Shown piece after piece: positions 44,477 to 54,076 of a DNA stretch of 64,000 bases. This DNA comes from Pedobacter alluvionis (GTDB lineage: Bacteria; Bacteroidota; Bacteroidia; Sphingobacteriales; Sphingobacteriaceae): assembly GCF_003664035.1 (NCBI RefSeq), contig NZ_RCCK01000010.1:1-64000 (forward strand). The letters are read 5' to 3'. The translations under genes were made by a program, and so were the position numbers. The notes under the pieces were generated by a model. The model made no database searches, was not told where the DNA came from, and worked only from the letters and a program-made list of their open reading frames with translations. Every line of letters begins with the position of its first letter. Position 1 is the first letter of the stretch.

Positions 44477-45717
44477 TAGAAACGTCTTATGTAGCCAATC
44501 CCCAGATCAAGTTGGTTACCTTTGGTGTTAAGTCTGTATTCCTGGTTCTCCAACCCGAGGTTAACGATGAAGATATTAAGCGATTTAAACGCTTTCCGGT
44601 AACCAAGCGTAATATTATTTGAACGAAGCTTGTAAGCTGTGTTTCCGATTAAAATATTATTTTGGGGGTCATCTGGTGATAAACCAGTGCCCAGCCGAAG
44701 GCTAAAATAATCATCAGCACCACCGAAATAATATCGGGTGGTTAAGGCGAAAGACTGAGAGACCTGATCGTTGGAAGGGGTTAAAAAAGTCCTGAAATTA
44801 AACCAAAAGTTTTTATAGTATTTCCCTATAGATGCAGTATAACTCCAGGTTGATTCGCCAAACGTTAAATAGCGAAATCCAGCTTCAGCTTCAAAGCTTG
44901 CCGGTAGGTTTGCATACAATGAAAAGCCTGCACGGTAATGAGGAAATACCCCTATGTCGTTAGAGTAACCGCCACTGATGTAAGCCTGAAAGGTATCTGA
45001 TATACGAGGATATGCATCTACCTCGAACTGAAGGCCGTTGCGGTTAAAACGATTCGCATAGTTTACTCTTCCGGTAACCGAGCCCAATTTGGTTTGCCTG
45101 CTATAGTCTATACTCACAATGTGCCAGGGATCATCGAATTGTTTATCGAAGTATACAAAGTCGTAATTGAGTCCTATTTTGTTTTTGGAAGAATTTTCCC
45201 TTACTCTTGCTGCAAGTGTACGTGCCTCAGTAAGGTTAGGCGATCGTTTTAGTACCTCTTCAATAGTTGCATTCGCTTCGGTCCATTTTTTTAAGCTGTT
45301 CAGTATTTTAGCTTTTAACAGCAGAAGCTCATCGTCAGCAGGATGGAAAGTAAGACCTTTATTCACGTTGAGCAGGGCCTTTTCATTATTGTCTTCCCAA
45401 AATTCGAGGGTAGCATTAGCAAGATGCGCGTCTTTATTGTCGGGTTGTTTTGCTAAAACCATGGCAAAAGCTTGCCTGGCACTATCAGGCTGCTTGCTCC
45501 AGGTGTAAACCCTGCCTAAAAAAATCCTGATATCAGCATAGTCCGGACTTTTGGCTAAGGCCTTTTTGCTGAGTGCTATGGCTTTAGTATAGTCTTTTGA
45601 TTTGAAGGCTGCTGCCCTGGCTTGGGTAAACAGCTCGTCTGAACTGCCATCCTGCGCTTGCAAGAAAGTTGAGAATAGTAGACCTGAGAATAGTAATAAA
45701 TAGAATTTAGACTTCAT
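44476..45717 (-). CDS. TPR plus YaiO-like outer-membrane beta-barrel protein
   Basis: About 413 residues from the ATG at 45717, which gives a signal peptide (YLLLFSGLLFSTFLQAQ). The frame stays open 36 codons further upstream, but that would place the signal internally. Residues about 30-180 are TPR-like repeats (YTKAIALSKKALAKSPDY, ALLNVNKGLTFHPADDELL). From about 190 a beta-barrel follows (KIGLNYDFVYFDKQFDDPW, RYLTFGESTWSYTASIGKYY) ending LDLGIGYIRRF. The layout matches YaiO-type proteins and the TPR-plus-barrel exporters PgaA and BcsC. Probable polymer export pore. Confidence 0.88.
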   Translation of the reverse strand: MKSKFYLLLFSGLLFSTFLQAQDGSSDELFTQARAAAFKSKDYTKAIALSKKALAKSPDYADIRIFLGRVYTWSKQPDSARQAFAMVLAKQPDNKDAHLANATLEFWEDNNEKALLNVNKGLTFHPADDELLLLKAKILNSLKKWTEANATIEEVLKRSPNLTEARTLAARVRENSSKNKIGLNYDFVYFDKQFDDPWHIVSIDYSRQTKLGSVTGRVNYANRFNRNGLQFEVDAYPRISDTFQAYISGGYSNDIGVFPHYRAGFSLYANLPASFEAEAGFRYLTFGESTWSYTASIGKYYKNFWFNFRTFLTPSNDQVSQSFALTTRYYFGGADDYFSLRLGTGLSPDDPQNNILIGNTAYKLRSNNITLGYRKAFKSLNIFIVNLGLENQEYRLNTKGNQLDLGIGYIRRF

Positions 45718-45748
45718 GATAGCAAAACTAGATTTTAGCAGACAAAAA

Positions 45749-46954
45749 TTACAAATTGCTTTGGGGAAGTTCAATGCGAAAGATTGTTCCCTTGCCTTTT
45801 TCAGAGGTGATAAACATTTCACCATGCATTTTATCGATTAAGTGTTTTACTAATGATAAGCCAAATCCATAACCTTTTTCACCTCCGGTTCCTTGTTTTG
45901 TACCCATGCCTCCCGTTAGAATTTCTACAATTTCGTCTTCGCTTATTCCGACTCCGCTGTCTGCAACTAAGATTTGTAAAATATTTGCTTCCTGCTTCAC
46001 CAATAAGTCAAGTTCTACAGTTATTGTACCACCGGCTGGGGTAAATTTCACCGCATTTGAAATCAGGTTTCCATTAATCTGCAGTAGCTTGTTTTTCGAA
46101 AATATAATATTTTTTTTATCCGGGTTAATAGTGATTTTAAGATTGATTTTTTTGTAGGCTGCCTGTGGTCCGTAAAGCTCCAGAAGTTTGGCGCGAAAGC
46201 TACTGAGGTCAAACTCATTGATGCCTGGAGCTTTCACTTCATTATGATCAGAAAGTATTTCGTCGGCAAGATCCAAAAGTGATTTACTTCCGTTATGGAT
46301 CAATTTGATAAACTCAATTACCTGATCTAAATTGGCATTTTTTCCTTGCTCAGTAATAATTTCAGATAAACCTATTATACCTGCGATTGGTCCGCGAATG
46401 TCATGAGCAACTTTTTTGTTTGATTCACCGGCATCTTTTAATTTGTTTTGCAGCGACTCCATGGTCTGATAGGTTTTTATCCTGTTCATGATCTCTACAG
46501 CAATGATCTTCAGTAGCTCAATCTTCTCCGGGCTCAACATTTTCAGTTTGGTATCCAACACACAAAGCGCACCGATGTTTAACCCATCATTATCCTTAAG
46601 CGGTACCCCAAAATAATAGCGAAGCGACAACGGTTCTCCAACATAAAAGTTTTTATTGAACCGGTCATCTGCCGAAAGATCGGGTACTTCGAACTGATCG
46701 GCCTGCGTAATCGTGTATTGGCATACCGATTCTTCCCGGGTCATCTGATGTAAATCAAGGCCGTGCCTGGCTACCGTCCACTGTGTATAAGCATCGATGA
46801 GGTTAATCAATGAAATTTCTGTGCCAGCTACTTTAGCGGCTAGATGGGTAAGGTCTTTGAAGCTTTCAGACAGACTTCCGTAATCAATATCGAGATCGGA
46901 CAATTTTAAAAGCCTTTCGGTTTCATTATATGGTACAGGATAATTTTCAGACAT
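45749..46954 (-). CDS. GAF-domain histidine kinase
   Basis: 401 residues, no membrane helix. A GAF domain (about 25-160; DAYTQWTVARHGLDL, YFGVPLKDNDGLNIGALCVL) precedes HisKA with His184 in VAHDIRGPIAGIIGLSE. The ATPase domain has NLISNAVKFTP, ADSGVGIS and GYGFGLSLV. It opens the minus-strand operon, 31 bases before the TPR-barrel gene. It is the likely kinase for the single-domain regulator at 38441. A -7-like TATTTTTG lies at 47020-47013 upstream, without a clear -33 partner. Confidence 0.94.
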   Translation of the reverse strand: MSENYPVPYNETERLLKLSDLDIDYGSLSESFKDLTHLAAKVAGTEISLINLIDAYTQWTVARHGLDLHQMTREESVCQYTITQADQFEVPDLSADDRFNKNFYVGEPLSLRYYFGVPLKDNDGLNIGALCVLDTKLKMLSPEKIELLKIIAVEIMNRIKTYQTMESLQNKLKDAGESNKKVAHDIRGPIAGIIGLSEIITEQGKNANLDQVIEFIKLIHNGSKSLLDLADEILSDHNEVKAPGINEFDLSSFRAKLLELYGPQAAYKKINLKITINPDKKNIIFSKNKLLQINGNLISNAVKFTPAGGTITVELDLLVKQEANILQILVADSGVGISEDEIVEILTGGMGTKQGTGGEKGYGFGLSLVKHLIDKMHGEMFITSEKGKGTIFRIELPQSNL

Positions 46955-47382
46955 TTTTTTGTTTCTACTATGAATAACCGTTTGCTTCTACACAGGCATA
47001 CTATTTTCCTATCAAAAATATACCGAAGATACGATTTTGACGATAAAAATTCAGGTACACAACTTATATGTTTCTTAATTATATTCTTGCGGGCAGTAAT
47101 GCGAGAATATTTAACAGGGGATATCTTACGGGGCCTAAAGGCCATGCTTCCGAAAAGAAATTATCATTGCATCTGCATCGAATTCTCCTTTCGACTATCA
47201 TTAGCGCTGTGTGTCTCAGCTGAAATTAATCCCCAACTTTTTTACTTGATCCGATTAGATGATTTGAACATTAGTGGGGGGATCTTCAGTAGTTGCAGAC
47301 ATTAGTAATATGGAAGCGGTGATCTAGGAACTGTAAGCTGTTGCGGTGAAATGGAAGTCGCTTTTGACAAGTTTGATGCTAG

Positions 47383-47541
47383 CGTATTGGCTTTAAGGCA
47401 GGTTATTTCACTGAAAATTTTATACAACAGGCAAAAGATCTCAGTGAGAAAGGAGTCTATGCCACACCTTGCACCATAGAGGCATCTACAGTTACAACTT
47501 TCGGGCAATTTTTAAAGCGGAAACTTCTACCTTTGCTTTAA
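47383..47541 (+). pseudogene. Possible remnant of an NAD(P)-binding (NmrA-like) protein
   Basis: 53 codons after an in-frame TAG read AGYFTENFIQQAKDLSEKG then TVTTFGQFLKRKLLPLL and end at TAA 47539-47541. The TTF.xF...LxP ending resembles the C-terminus of NmrA-type proteins. No start and no Rossmann part are present. The rest of the gap 46955-47382 shows no recognised gene. Confidence 0.3.
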
Positions 47542-47544
47542 CAT

Positions 47545-48021
47545 TTGCCTGAAAACATTATTTGCCATCCAATTCAAAATATCTATTTGTGTTGGCATTT
47601 AAATAAGTTTCCGCTGGCTCGATATCGAATTAAAATTAATCGTCAAATTTTGAAATACTTTAAGATAATTATTTTCTGTTTTCTCATAGCCTCAGTTTTT
47701 AGCTTGGGTGGTGTGTTTGTTCTGCAATCCACCGGTTTGATTGGTAAAGCAGATTCAGATTTTAAAAACCTACCCTACAGTATCGCTATTGGTATTAATC
47801 TCTGTTTTTTTCTTGGAAGCTTCACCATTTTACTGAATCTTCTGGAACATATTAGAACTAACATCCTATATAAGGCGCTAAGTTTTTTTCTGCTACCGTG
47901 CATATTTGTATTGTTTTTATTATTGGCAATGTGGGATCAGCCTTGGCCAGGCGTGCTATTTTGCGTTCCTTACCTTATTGTCTTATTTATCTTTTTTGTT
48001 CGTTCAAAAAACAAGACATAA
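47545..48021 (+). CDS. Multi-helix membrane protein of unknown function
   Basis: Up to 158 residues with four hydrophobic segments (IIIFCFLIASVFSLGGVFVL; YSIAIGINLCFFLGSFTILL; ALSFFLLPCIFVLFLLLAMW; PGVLFCVPYLIVLFIFFV). No ATG precedes them. TTG at 47545 or TTG at 47650 could start translation, and the latter, just before the first helix, is more natural. The composition is that of a real membrane protein. Family unknown. Confidence 0.55.
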   Translation: MPENIICHPIQNIYLCWHLNKFPLARYRIKINRQILKYFKIIIFCFLIASVFSLGGVFVLQSTGLIGKADSDFKNLPYSIAIGINLCFFLGSFTILLNLLEHIRTNILYKALSFFLLPCIFVLFLLLAMWDQPWPGVLFCVPYLIVLFIFFVRSKNKT

Positions 48022-48921
48022 GGAATTGTAAAAATTGAAATCGATTTTGAGTATTTGCAGATGCAGCTCCTATTTGCACCAAATACTTTCATGATTTTGT
48101 AGGCATTGTAGTATCAGTTTTAAGCAGCAATTCAATACTATAATCCCATGGCAGACGGGTATACGTATCATTTTGTGCGTTCGTTAGTTACTCCGTAATG
48201 CATACGCATTGGTATGGCCATCTTTTTTCGGTCTATAATAGTCACTGTATTTCGCTGGAAAGTGGCACTCGGCTCATTTAAGTAGTTTTAACCTTCTGAA
48301 AAGTAAGTATGGGCACTAGTGGTCGGCTCGCCTGGAGAAACCGAATTCAAAAAAAGCACATATCGTTCGGTGAATTGCTGTAGAGTCATGCTTCAATAGG
48401 TGATAACTTTTATGAGCATTGTGAGGCAGTTTTGAATTTTGAGAAGATATTAAGGAATAAGGTTGATGGCCAGTACAGGAAAAAGAAAGACTATAGAAAT
48501 AATAAATAGTAAATTTGGAAATTATCTTTACTAAATGGCTGTAGGGCGCCCGTTGAATGGCTAAATTAATTCCGTAATTAAAGTCAGTAATTTTCGATAA
48601 TTAAACCTGGGGCCATCTGTTGTATCAATCCCGAATGTTTAATTGATGAAAATGCATTTGTTGTTACATCTGCAATTTCCAAACTTAAGCCAGATACCTA
48701 ATATGTATAATCGACCATTAGGGTAGATAGAATAGTTGATCTATTCAGGATAGATAAGCTTTGTATTTTTGACATAATGGTAAACTTTGTGGTAAATTGT
48801 TTAACATCCTATCAGTCTACCCACAGTAGCCTAATATTTGTTGATGTTTGTAACAGTTTTGTTGCCGTTTATTCTCTCGTCTTTTTAGATTAATACGGAT
48901 TTTAGCGCTAATATATTTAGG
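48022..48921. other. 900-base stretch without a recognised gene
   Basis: No convincing ORF on either strand and no tRNA. TATTTTTG at 48764-48771 fits a -7 box and could serve the downstream membrane-protein gene with a leader of about 150 bases; the nearest TTG is too far upstream. Open frames of about 40 codons near 48411-48508 have coding-like composition but match nothing I know. The region may be decayed mobile DNA. Confidence 0.4.
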
Positions 48922-49317
48922 TTGTTAAATTTGAAGGATTTGAAAATTAAGCAGGTGCCAAATTGCTCTATAATCGGAGTTGTTTTGCTGTACCTGGTTA
49001 TCTCTTTGGGTAACATCTTTTTTTTATCCAACCTATCCCTTTTGGAGTCCGCCCGGGGAATAAAATCAGCCGCCCATCACAATGGCAGCTTTTCTCCGCT
49101 TGCAAAGGATTCAAAAATTACCCGACAATTTAAGTGTGTCTTTGATGAGCGGAAGAAAACCGTGCTTCCCGTTCTGGAAGCGGTTATCATCGGGATTATT
49201 TTGTTTTTGGGGCTTTCGCTTTTAGCTACAAGCCTTAACAGGTATTTTCTTGAGATCAGATACAGGATTGCCGGATCAGTCCCAATTTATATTTCCAACC
49301 AGGTCTTTCGGATCTGA
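48922..49317 (+). CDS. Small two-helix membrane protein upstream of the second RND operon
   Basis: Up to 131 residues; no ATG is available, and the frame opens with TTG at 48922 (another TTG follows at 48931). Two hydrophobic segments (about 17-36 and 84-103) surround a polar loop with AAHHNGSFSPLAKDS. It lies 125 bases before the TolC gene on the same strand. No family is recognised; it may belong to the efflux unit. Confidence 0.5.
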   Translation: MLNLKDLKIKQVPNCSIIGVVLLYLVISLGNIFFLSNLSLLESARGIKSAAHHNGSFSPLAKDSKITRQFKCVFDERKKTVLPVLEAVIIGIILFLGLSLLATSLNRYFLEIRYRIAGSVPIYISNQVFRI

Positions 49318-49442
49318 GATTTATCTCCGTTTTCTTTGTTGACAGGTCACTTCGTATGATGAAGTGAAGACGGCCGGTTAGTCACCGTGTTCCTGTCCTC
49401 TACGTCCGTTAAATCTTTTTCCTTAAATTTTAATTTAAAGAC

Positions 49443-50834
49443 ATGATCCGTATTAAACAGATTTTCTGTTTGTTCCCACTTTTATATTTGGGGCTGGAAA
49501 GCCATGCCCAAACCTCCCCAAAACCCATCGGAATCGTCGATGTGATAGATCACGTGACCGCTTTTTCTCCCTCCCTGGCCGCTGACTCGGCGGCGGTAGA
49601 CATCCTTGCCTCCCGGTTAAAAGAGACTGCGGCGAATGCCCTTCCAAACCTGAAGCTTAACTATCAGGCAGATATGGGCTCAAACAATAACGTGGCAGGG
49701 CCTTATATGGCTTTTGGTATCGTTCCCTCCAATTCCAGGGGCGTTAGGACCGAAAGCAATACCAAGGCCGCACTTACTAATCTGGGTATTGTTTCCCTTG
49801 ATTGGGAGGTGTATAATTTTGGTGCCTACAAGGCCCAGAATGCGGTAGCCAAATCAGAACTTGTCACTGAGCGTTCCAGGTTTGCCCAGCGGCGGTATCA
49901 AACCAGGGCCATTGCTATTGATGATTACCTGAGCCTTCTGAAGCTCCAGGATATGCTATCTATTCAGCAGCAAAATATTAGTCGTAATGAGCAGATCAAC
50001 CGATCGATTCTTTCCCTGGCCAGAAGCGGTGTACGCCCGGGCGTGGATACCAGTATCGCTGGTGCCGAACTCTCCAAATCAAGGCTGAACTACATCGAAA
50101 TGGACAATACCTATAAACAGGTTCAGCTGGACATTGCAGCAATCAGCGGGCTGAATCCGGAACGTATTGTTGCCGATAGTACAATCCTCGACCGGCTAAA
50201 ATCGCTTGAGGTAAACCTATCGGTAAACCTGACCGACAGTTCAAGCCATCCACTGCTTGATTTTTACAAAAGCAATTACCTCAGCAGCGTTGAGAAGGAA
50301 AATTTGGTCAGAAAAGCCTATAACCCAAAGGTAAGCCTGCAGGCTGCGGCCTGGTCAAGGGGATCAAGCATTGATGCCAATGACAATTTCAACAGTCTCT
50401 CGAACGGCTTGGAATGGCAACGCGAAAACTACCTGGTGGGTGTAGGGATCAGCTATAACCTGTTTGATCTGCGCAGGCGCCAGCTGAAGCTCAGGACCCA
50501 AAAGGCCAGCAGTAACTTTTACTTAAAGGAACTGGAGCAGGAGCGGCTAACGTTATCAAATGCCGCCCTTCAGGCGGGCCTGGAAATCAGTACTGCGCAT
50601 AAGAGACTTGATGAAATACCAAACCAGTTAAAGGCCGCCGCCGCAGGGTACCGCCAAAAGCTCTCCCTTTACAAAAACGGGCTGACCGATATCATTGAGC
50701 TCAATGCAGCCCTGACCATCCTCTACCGCGCAGAAACTGATTTTGTTAACGCAAAGTACCTGTACGTACGGGCGCTTTTTCAAAAGGCTATTGCCACCAA
50801 TCAAGTAGATTCCCTGTTAAACGCATTAAAATAA
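49443..50834 (+). CDS. TolC-family outer-membrane efflux protein
   Basis: 463 residues with a signal peptide ending LGLESHAQ. Two outer-membrane efflux repeats of the TolC type are visible, with long amphipathic helices: RSRFAQRRYQTRAIAIDDYL in the first half, and LRRRQLKLRTQKASSNFYLK and LYKNGLTDIIELNAALTILY in the second. It forms the trimeric exit duct. Seven bases separate it from the pump gene. Confidence 0.92.
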   Translation: MIRIKQIFCLFPLLYLGLESHAQTSPKPIGIVDVIDHVTAFSPSLAADSAAVDILASRLKETAANALPNLKLNYQADMGSNNNVAGPYMAFGIVPSNSRGVRTESNTKAALTNLGIVSLDWEVYNFGAYKAQNAVAKSELVTERSRFAQRRYQTRAIAIDDYLSLLKLQDMLSIQQQNISRNEQINRSILSLARSGVRPGVDTSIAGAELSKSRLNYIEMDNTYKQVQLDIAAISGLNPERIVADSTILDRLKSLEVNLSVNLTDSSSHPLLDFYKSNYLSSVEKENLVRKAYNPKVSLQAAAWSRGSSIDANDNFNSLSNGLEWQRENYLVGVGISYNLFDLRRRQLKLRTQKASSNFYLKELEQERLTLSNAALQAGLEISTAHKRLDEIPNQLKAAAAGYRQKLSLYKNGLTDIIELNAALTILYRAETDFVNAKYLYVRALFQKAIATNQVDSLLNALK

Positions 50835-50841
50835 TAAAGAT

Positions 50842-53800
50842 ATGTCAATGGTTACCTCGGCCCTGAAAAAGCCGGTTACAACAGTGGTGATCACCGCGAG
50901 TTTACTGCTCTTTGCAGTGCTCAGTGCGCTGAAGATCCCAATAGATATTTTTCCCCAGCTTAATTCTCCAACTATATATGTTATCGAATCCTATGGTGGG
51001 ATGTCCCCCCAGCAAATGGAGGGGTTTTTCTCTACCCGTCTGCAGGATCAATTCCTTTACGTAAATGGCGTTAAGAATATTACCGCTAAGAACATCCAGG
51101 GACTTACCATGCTAAAGCTGAGTTTTTACGAGAGTACCAACATGGCTGAGGCATCTGCCCAGGTTGCCTTGCAGGTAAACCGGGCCATGAAGTTCTTCCC
51201 GCCAGGCGCTTTGCCCCCGCAGGTGGTACGCTTTGATGCCTCTTCACTGCCTGTGGGCCAGCTTGTACTCTCGGCCAAATCCAGGAGCCTGAAAGAAATC
51301 TATGACATGGCCGCAACGCGAATCAGACCCATGTTTTCGTCCGTTGCCGGACTTTCAGCGCCACCGCCATTCGGTGCCAATTCCCGATCCATAACAATAA
51401 GTGTAGATCCCAGCAAGCTAAGGAGCTATAACCTGACTCCGGACGAGGTGGTAGGCGCCCTATCAAAATTCAATGTCATGTCGCCTTCGGGAAACCTTCG
51501 ACTGGACAATACTATGATGGTAACTTCTATGAACTCCCTGGTAAAAACGGTCGATGAATTCAATAACATCCCCATAGCCACAAAAAACGGCGTTTCGATA
51601 TTGGTAAGGGATGTGGCTAGAGTTGCCGATGCAGCGGATGTTACGGTAGATTATGCGCTGATCAATGGCAAACGGTCGGTTTATATTCCGGTAGTTAAAA
51701 CCGCAGACGCATCGACCTGGTCGGTGGTGAAATCCTTAAAGGCCAAAATCCCGGAAATGCAGAGCCTCTTGCCGGACGATGTCCACATCTCCTATGAATT
51801 TGACCAGTCGGTGGCCGTTATCAATTCGGTAAAAAGTTTGATCACTGAAGGTGGCCTGGGTGCTCTGTTAACAGGTCTCATGGTATTATTATTCCTGCGT
51901 GATTTGCGAAGCAGCCTTATCGTGGTTATTACCATTCCGGTATCGATTTTAGTTGGCGTGCTTTTATTGGGCATGTTTGGTCAAACTATAAATATCATGA
52001 CCTTGAGCGGCCTGGCGCTTGCAATCGGAATCCTGGTCGATCAGGCAACGGTGACGATAGAAAATATCCACCAGCACCTGGAAATGGGTAAGCCCAAACG
52101 CGAGGCCATTTATGATGCCTGTGAAGAAATAGCATTCCCGCTGCTGCTCATCCTGCTGTGTATACTAGCCGTTTTTGCACCATCCTTTATGATGAACGGG
52201 ATACCGAAGGCGATGTTTTTGCCTCTATCCCTGTCCATTGGTTTTACCATGATTGTCTCCTTCATCGTAGCCCAAACATTGGTCCCGATTTTATCCAACT
52301 GGATGATCAAAGAGGAACGTTATCAGCACTATGACCATGGCAAGATACATGCCCATGCAGGAGAGGCGCTGGACGAAAGGGAAGGAGAGCAGGTAGAAAA
52401 ACATCTGCAAAATGAAAAGGATGAACCGGAAAAAAATGATTTCTTTGAAAGGGTGAAAGTGCGGTTTATGGCAATCATCGAGAGGTGGATGCCGATGAAA
52501 AAAGGGATTGTTGGAATTTATTTGGTCTCCGTTGTTGTTCTTGCCGGGCTAGGCTTTGTTTTTATTGGAAAGGACATGATGCCAAAGCTCAATAACGGAC
52601 AATTTCAGATCCGGATCAAAGCGCCTGATGGCACCAGGTTAGAGCGCACCGAAGAGAAGTTCAGGCAAGTCCTTTCCATCATCAACCAAACGGTCGATAA
52701 CCATGTCGCAATCAGTTCGGGCTACGTGGGGCTGATCCCCAGCAGTTACGGAACGAGTAACCTGTATATCTTCAATACCGGTACCCATGAGGCCGTGCTG
52801 CAGGTAAACCTGGATGAAGATTACAAAGTAAATATGGATGAGCTGAAAGATGCGCTGAGAAAGAACATAGCGTATAAACTTCCAGATCTGCGAATCACCT
52901 TTGAGCCGATTGACATGACCGAAAAGATTATGAGCCAGGGTGCCGCAACACCGATTGAGATTAGGGTAGCGGGAAAAGATATGGGCCAGATCGAATCTTA
53001 CTCTAATAGGGTTTTAGCAAAACTTAAAAAAATAGATTATCTCCGTGATATTCAGATTGTTCAACCCCTGCACATTCCGGTGGTTTCCATTACCCTTGAT
53101 CGGCTTAAGGCGGCTCAGTTTGGGCTGAACGTAGTGGATATTGCCAGGTCTGTTACCGCAAGTACCTCATCAAGCCGCTTTACCGAGAAGAACCAGTGGC
53201 TGGATGAAAAAACGGCCTATACCTATCAGGTACAGGTACAGGTTCCCGAATATGTGATGAACACGATGGACGAACTCAAGGAAATTCCTTTAGTTAAAGG
53301 GCAAAGCAGTCCCGTACTTGGTGATATTGCAACATTTAATACCAGTTATGTTCCGGGAGAATACGACCGTTCAGGTCCGAGGCGCTTTTTGACTGTGAGC
53401 GCGAATATTTATAAAAAGGACCTTGGAACGGCAGCGGCTGATGTGGAAAAGGCGCTAAAGTCTGTAGGTACTCCGCCTAAGGGGTTGACTGCGGAAGTGA
53501 AAGGAATGTCAAGCCTGTTGACCGAAACGCTCTCTTCACTCCAAGGCGGACTTGCTTTTGCAATATTGGTCATTTTCCTGTTGCTTGCAGCTAATTACCA
53601 ATCTTTCAAGCTTTCGCTGACTGTGCTTTCGACTGTTCCGGCAGTAATCTTAGGCTCACTGACTGCGTTATTGCTGACAGGTTCAACACTTAATCTTCAG
53701 AGTTATATGGGGATGATCATGTCTACCGGTGTTTCGGTTGCCAATGCGATACTAATCGTCACCAACGCCGAAAAACTCAGACTGGAGTATAAGGATTCAA

Positions 53801-54063
53801 CCCGCGCTGCTATAGTGAGTGCCGGGATCCGTTTAAGGCCGATCCTGATGACCAGCTTTGCAATGATAGCAGGGATGATTCCGATGGCGTCAGGGATGGG
53901 CGAATCCGGTGAACAGACCGCACCGCTCGGCAGGGCCGTTATCGGGGGACTCTTCTTTTCAACCCTGGCCGCGCTCTTCATCCTTCCGCAGGTCTTCGCC
54001 TGGGTACAGAAAAAAAGTAGTCTGAAAGAACCCAACCTAATGCCTGGAAAAACAAGAATTTAA
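50842..54063 (+). CDS. RND-family efflux pump, inner-membrane permease
   Basis: 1073 residues with the twelve-helix RND layout and two large periplasmic loops. Helix 4 carries GLALAIGILVDQATVTIENI; the second half repeats the pattern with MGMIMSTGVSVANAILIVTN. The charged segment near residues 500-530 (EEALDEREGEQVEKH-like) is an unusually long acidic/His linker between the two halves. It is not of the metal-type DFG motif, so drugs, lipids or other organics are more likely substrates. Confidence 0.93.
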   Translation: MSMVTSALKKPVTTVVITASLLLFAVLSALKIPIDIFPQLNSPTIYVIESYGGMSPQQMEGFFSTRLQDQFLYVNGVKNITAKNIQGLTMLKLSFYESTNMAEASAQVALQVNRAMKFFPPGALPPQVVRFDASSLPVGQLVLSAKSRSLKEIYDMAATRIRPMFSSVAGLSAPPPFGANSRSITISVDPSKLRSYNLTPDEVVGALSKFNVMSPSGNLRLDNTMMVTSMNSLVKTVDEFNNIPIATKNGVSILVRDVARVADAADVTVDYALINGKRSVYIPVVKTADASTWSVVKSLKAKIPEMQSLLPDDVHISYEFDQSVAVINSVKSLITEGGLGALLTGLMVLLFLRDLRSSLIVVITIPVSILVGVLLLGMFGQTINIMTLSGLALAIGILVDQATVTIENIHQHLEMGKPKREAIYDACEEIAFPLLLILLCILAVFAPSFMMNGIPKAMFLPLSLSIGFTMIVSFIVAQTLVPILSNWMIKEERYQHYDHGKIHAHAGEALDEREGEQVEKHLQNEKDEPEKNDFFERVKVRFMAIIERWMPMKKGIVGIYLVSVVVLAGLGFVFIGKDMMPKLNNGQFQIRIKAPDGTRLERTEEKFRQVLSIINQTVDNHVAISSGYVGLIPSSYGTSNLYIFNTGTHEAVLQVNLDEDYKVNMDELKDALRKNIAYKLPDLRITFEPIDMTEKIMSQGAATPIEIRVAGKDMGQIESYSNRVLAKLKKIDYLRDIQIVQPLHIPVVSITLDRLKAAQFGLNVVDIARSVTASTSSSRFTEKNQWLDEKTAYTYQVQVQVPEYVMNTMDELKEIPLVKGQSSPVLGDIATFNTSYVPGEYDRSGPRRFLTVSANIYKKDLGTAAADVEKALKSVGTPPKGLTAEVKGMSSLLTETLSSLQGGLAFAILVIFLLLAANYQSFKLSLTVLSTVPAVILGSLTALLLTGSTLNLQSYMGMIMSTGVSVANAILIVTNAEKLRLEYKDSTRAAIVSAGIRLRPILMTSFAMIAGMIPMASGMGESGEQTAPLGRAVIGGLFFSTLAALFILPQVFAWVQKKSSLKEPNLMPGKTRI

Positions 54064-54076
54064 AAAGATAAACAAC

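Noticed and set aside
45718..45825. Upstream extension of the TPR-barrel protein to 45825
   Set aside because: It would bury the signal peptide 36 residues in and overlap the kinase gene; the ATG at 45717 is far better.
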